This document shows, piece after piece, positions 61,807 through 64,000 of a stretch of 64,000 nt of DNA (within the stretch, counting starts at the first letter, position 1; every line of letters begins with the position of its first letter). The notes under the pieces are model-generated. The model was not told the origin of the DNA and searched no databases. It saw only the letters and a program-made list of their open reading frames with translations. Origin of the DNA: Nocardioides rotundus (GTDB lineage: Bacteria > Actinomycetota > Actinomycetes > Propionibacteriales > Nocardioidaceae); assembly GCF_019931675.1 (NCBI RefSeq), contig NZ_CP082922.1:2867001-2931000 (forward strand), given 5' to 3'. The position numbers were made by a program, and so were the translations under genes.

Positions 61807-62895
61807 TCAGCGCCGGTGCAGCAGCAGCAGCGCGGCGTCGTCGTCGCGGGAGCCGAGCAGGTTCACCAGCCGGTCGGCCCGCTCCTCCAGCTCGCCGTGC
61901 AGCTCCTTCTCCGCGGTGCCGAGCAGCCGGTCGATGCCGAGCGCCAGCTCGCGCGAGGAGGTCTCGACCAGCCCGTCGGTGTAAAGGAGGACCACGTCGC
62001 CCCGGTCGATGCGGCCGTGGAAGGGCTCGAACTCCACACCCTCCAGCAGCCCGAGCACCGGGCCCTCGGTCTCGCGCACCAGCCAGCGGCCGCTGCCGGA
62101 GACCAGGTGCACGCCCGGCGGGTGGCCCGCCGTACGCAGCTCGAAGATCCCCGTCCGCAGGTCCATGACCAGGTGGATGGCGGTCGCGAAGCCCTCCGAC
62201 CACTCCTGACGGCACAGGTAGTCGTTGCTCTCGGCGAGGAACCGTCCGGCCGGCAGCGCGCCCATCAGGCCGCCCATGGCACCGGAGAGCAGCAGTGCGC
62301 GGGTGCCGGCCTCGCTCCCCTTGCCCGAGACGTCGACGACCGCGAGCTGGACCAGATCCCCCTTGCGGAAGCCGACGGCGAAGTCGCCGGAGAACGGGGT
62401 GCCGCCCGCCGACCGGTGGGCGTACTCCAGGAACCAGTCATCCGGCAGCGCCGGCAGCGACCCCTGCCGGTTGATCCGGTCGCGCAGGTCGACGAACATC
62501 TCCTCCCCGCGCATCCCGCCCACGCCCAGGCGCGAGCGCCGGAAGGACACGATCAGGATCAGCAGCGCCAGGGCGAAGACCGTGCCGACGCGGGTCACCA
62601 GCGCACTGAGCGGGACGTCCGCCCCCTGTCGCGACAGCCCCAGCACGGTGAACCCCATGGTGGTCACCACGAACCACGGCAGCACCCGCGGCGAGAGCCA
62701 CAGCGACCCCATGGTCAGCGGCAGGACCAGGGTGCTCATCGGCCAGACCCTCGGATAGACCATCACCAGCGCGGTGAGCACCGCGCCGAGGAGCAGCAGC
62801 GACACCAGCAGCGACGTCTCGCTCTCGGCGAGTCGGCCGAGACGGGTCGCACGGGCGCGCTGCACCGACTCCCGGCGAGACCTGGTGGGGCTCAT
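61807..62895 (-). CDS. Membrane-anchored SpoIIE-type PP2C serine phosphatase
   Basis: The 362-residue protein has an N-terminal membrane region with about four helices (LLVSLLLLGAVLTALVMVYPRVWP; TLVLPLTMGSLWLSPRVLPWFVVTTMGFTVL; LVTRVGTVFALALLILIVSFRRSRLG) and a cytoplasmic PP2C/SpoIIE domain: GTPFSGDFAVGFRKGDLVQLAVVDVSGKGSEAGTRA holds metal-binding aspartates, and GDVVLLYTDGLVE and SRDDDAALLLL provide the later ones. It probably dephosphorylates an anti-sigma-factor antagonist in a partner-switching pathway; no partner gene is next to it. The ATG at 62893-62895 has AAGGA upstream. Confidence 0.9.
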   Translation of the reverse strand: MSPTRSRRESVQRARATRLGRLAESETSLLVSLLLLGAVLTALVMVYPRVWPMSTLVLPLTMGSLWLSPRVLPWFVVTTMGFTVLGLSRQGADVPLSALVTRVGTVFALALLILIVSFRRSRLGVGGMRGEEMFVDLRDRINRQGSLPALPDDWFLEYAHRSAGGTPFSGDFAVGFRKGDLVQLAVVDVSGKGSEAGTRALLLSGAMGGLMGALPAGRFLAESNDYLCRQEWSEGFATAIHLVMDLRTGIFELRTAGHPPGVHLVSGSGRWLVRETEGPVLGLLEGVEFEPFHGRIDRGDVVLLYTDGLVETSSRELALGIDRLLGTAEKELHGELEERADRLVNLLGSRDDDAALLLLHRR

Positions 62896-62921
62896 CGTGT
62901 CCTTCGGGGTGAGGGGTCGGC

Positions 62922-63773
62922 TCACTGTACGGCGCGGGAGCGGAACACGGGCTGACATCGCGGACACCAGAACGAGTTGCGCGCCTTGAGGACGTCGGTG
63001 CGGACCGAGGCACCGCAGACGAAGCAGGGCTGCCCGGTCCTCCGGTAGACGTAGACCTCGCCGCCATGATCGTCCTTGCGGGGCAGACGGCCCATCGCCT
63101 CCGGCGTGTGCTCGGGGCGCACGGTGTCGATCCGGCCGGTGCGCACCCCCTCGGCCATCAGCTCGACCAGGTCCTGCCAGATCGCCGCGAACTGGCCGCG
63201 CCGCAGCGTCCGCCCGGGCCGCAGGGGGTGGATCCGATGACGGAACAGCACCTCGGCGCGGTAGACATTGCCGACGCCGGCCAGCACCGCCTGGTCCATC
63301 AGCAGGTCGCCGATGGAGCGGTCCGAGCGCCGGATCCGCTGCCAGGCCACGTCCGGGTCCGCGTCCGCGCGCAGCGGGTCGGGGCCGAGCCCGGCGATCA
63401 CCTCGTCGCGACGCTCGGGCGTGATGAGCGCGCACCGGGTGGCTCCGCGCAGGTCGGCATAGGCCCAGGTCCCGTCGGGGTACGGCGCCGCCAGGCGCAG
63501 CCGCACCTGGCCGACCGGCGCCGGCAGGTCCGCCGCACCCGTGGTGACGTCGAAGGAGCCGATGAGGCCGAGGTGGACGTGCACGATGTGGTCGCCGTCC
63601 AGGTCGACGAACAGGTGCTTGCCGGCCGACTCCGCGCCCTGCAGGACACTGCCGTCCAGCAGCGCCGCCTCCGCCTCGAAGCGCCCCTGCGGCGAGCCGA
63701 CGCGCACCCGGTGACCGGCGAAGGCGGCGTCCACGTCGTCGGCCAGCCGTCGCAGGGTGTGTCCCTCAGGCAT
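62922..63773 (-). CDS. nei: Fpg/Nei family DNA glycosylase
   Basis: The 283-residue bifunctional glycosylase/AP lyase removes oxidised bases. MPEGHTLRRLADDVDAAF places the catalytic Pro2 and Glu3 in the Nei subfamily form, DQAVLAGVGNVYRAEVLFRH is the helix-two-turn-helix motif, and CFVCGASVRTDVLKARNSFWCPRCQ is the zinc finger with four cysteines. The start at 63773 overlaps the rpiB stop by 8 bp, so the two are likely co-transcribed. Confidence 0.93.
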   Translation of the reverse strand: MPEGHTLRRLADDVDAAFAGHRVRVGSPQGRFEAEAALLDGSVLQGAESAGKHLFVDLDGDHIVHVHLGLIGSFDVTTGAADLPAPVGQVRLRLAAPYPDGTWAYADLRGATRCALITPERRDEVIAGLGPDPLRADADPDVAWQRIRRSDRSIGDLLMDQAVLAGVGNVYRAEVLFRHRIHPLRPGRTLRRGQFAAIWQDLVELMAEGVRTGRIDTVRPEHTPEAMGRLPRKDDHGGEVYVYRRTGQPCFVCGASVRTDVLKARNSFWCPRCQPVFRSRAVQ

Positions 63774-64000
63774 CGGGGCTCTGCGCTCGGGCGGACTCCG
63801 GCAGCGGCGGCAGACCGCCGCCGTTCTCGTACGTCGTCAGCTGCGCGATCCGCCGGACGTGTCGCTCGTCCCCGGAGAACGGGGTCTCGAGGAAGATCCG
63901 CACGAACCGGGTCATGTCGTCCAGCGGGTGCATCCGCCCGCCGACGGAGAGCACGTTGGCGTCGTTGTGCTCGCGCGCCAGGGTGGCGGTCTCGTCGGAC
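63766..64000 (-). CDS. rpiB: Ribose-5-phosphate isomerase B (3' part; runs off the right edge)
   Basis: Only the C-terminal 77 or so residues are inside the window: SDETATLAREHNDANVLSVGGRMH, then FLETPFSGDERHVRRIAQLTTYENG, which matches the RpiB end, including the NVLS(V/I)G-x-R segment of the substrate site. The N-terminus lies beyond 64000. RpiB interconverts ribulose 5-phosphate and ribose 5-phosphate in the pentose phosphate pathway. Confidence 0.9.
   Translation of the reverse strand, partial: SDETATLAREHNDANVLSVGGRMHPLDDMTRFVRIFLETPFSGDERHVRRIAQLTTYENGGGLPPLPESARAQSPDA

Overview
This window is a 64-kb stretch of a high-G+C actinobacterial chromosome. Gene families and gene order point to Nocardioidaceae (Nocardioides-like), but that is an inference without database search. 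Supporting signs are the very G+C-rich third codon positions, GTG starts with ATGA/GTGA start-stop overlaps, an RNase E/G with long disordered arms, the tig/clpP/clpX/valS/folC/ndk/mre/rod neighbourhood, and an HNH endonuclease of the DUF222 type. No rRNA, CRISPR array, insertion sequence or phage gene was seen.

Layout. 0-10 kb: rplU, rne, the radical-SAM partner protein (TIGR03936/DUF2344), a winged-helix protein, an MFS permease, a small low-G+C toxin-antitoxin-like cassette, and a B12-binding radical-SAM protein (TIGR03960). The cassette is flanked by a repeat of the radical-SAM gene's own 3' end, as if it had inserted there. 10-16.5 kb: a six-gene Mrp Na+/H+ antiporter operon. 16.5-22.3 kb: the cell-elongation operon mreB-mreC-mreD-pbp2-rodA. 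22.5-30.7 kb: a DUF1023 hydrolase with a small helical partner, ndk, a GNAT acetyltransferase, a DUF222/HNH endonuclease facing an ArsR-type regulator plus MFS pair (the shared control region carries a 21-bp palindromic repeat array), DUF4233 and folC. 30.8-36.8 kb: valS, a polybasic membrane-anchored protein, clpX, clpP2 and clpP1.

36.9-60 kb is a catabolic block sitting between clpP1 and tig, which are neighbours in many actinobacteria. It holds a TauE/SafE permease; a LacI regulator with a divergent three-gene operon of unknown substrate (oxidoreductase, TIM-barrel isomerase, oxidoreductase); a UvrD-type helicase; and a full myo-inositol system. The inositol system runs on the minus strand: iolG, iolC, an aldolase, iolB, iolD, iolE, an ABC importer, a second iolG-like gene, iolH-like, then mmsA. 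A GntR regulator, an MFS inositol/sugar symporter and a universal stress protein follow on the plus strand. The enzymes would take inositol through inosose and 2-deoxy-5-keto-gluconate to malonate semialdehyde, and MmsA would convert that to acetyl-CoA. A shared operator-like motif (core TGTTCTRACA) lies before mmsA, before iolG/gntR and before the symporter, suggesting one regulon.

60-64 kb: tig, tRNA-Pro(UGG), tRNA-Gly(UCC), a membrane-anchored SpoIIE-type phosphatase, an Nei/Fpg glycosylase and the 3' part of rpiB, which runs off the right edge.
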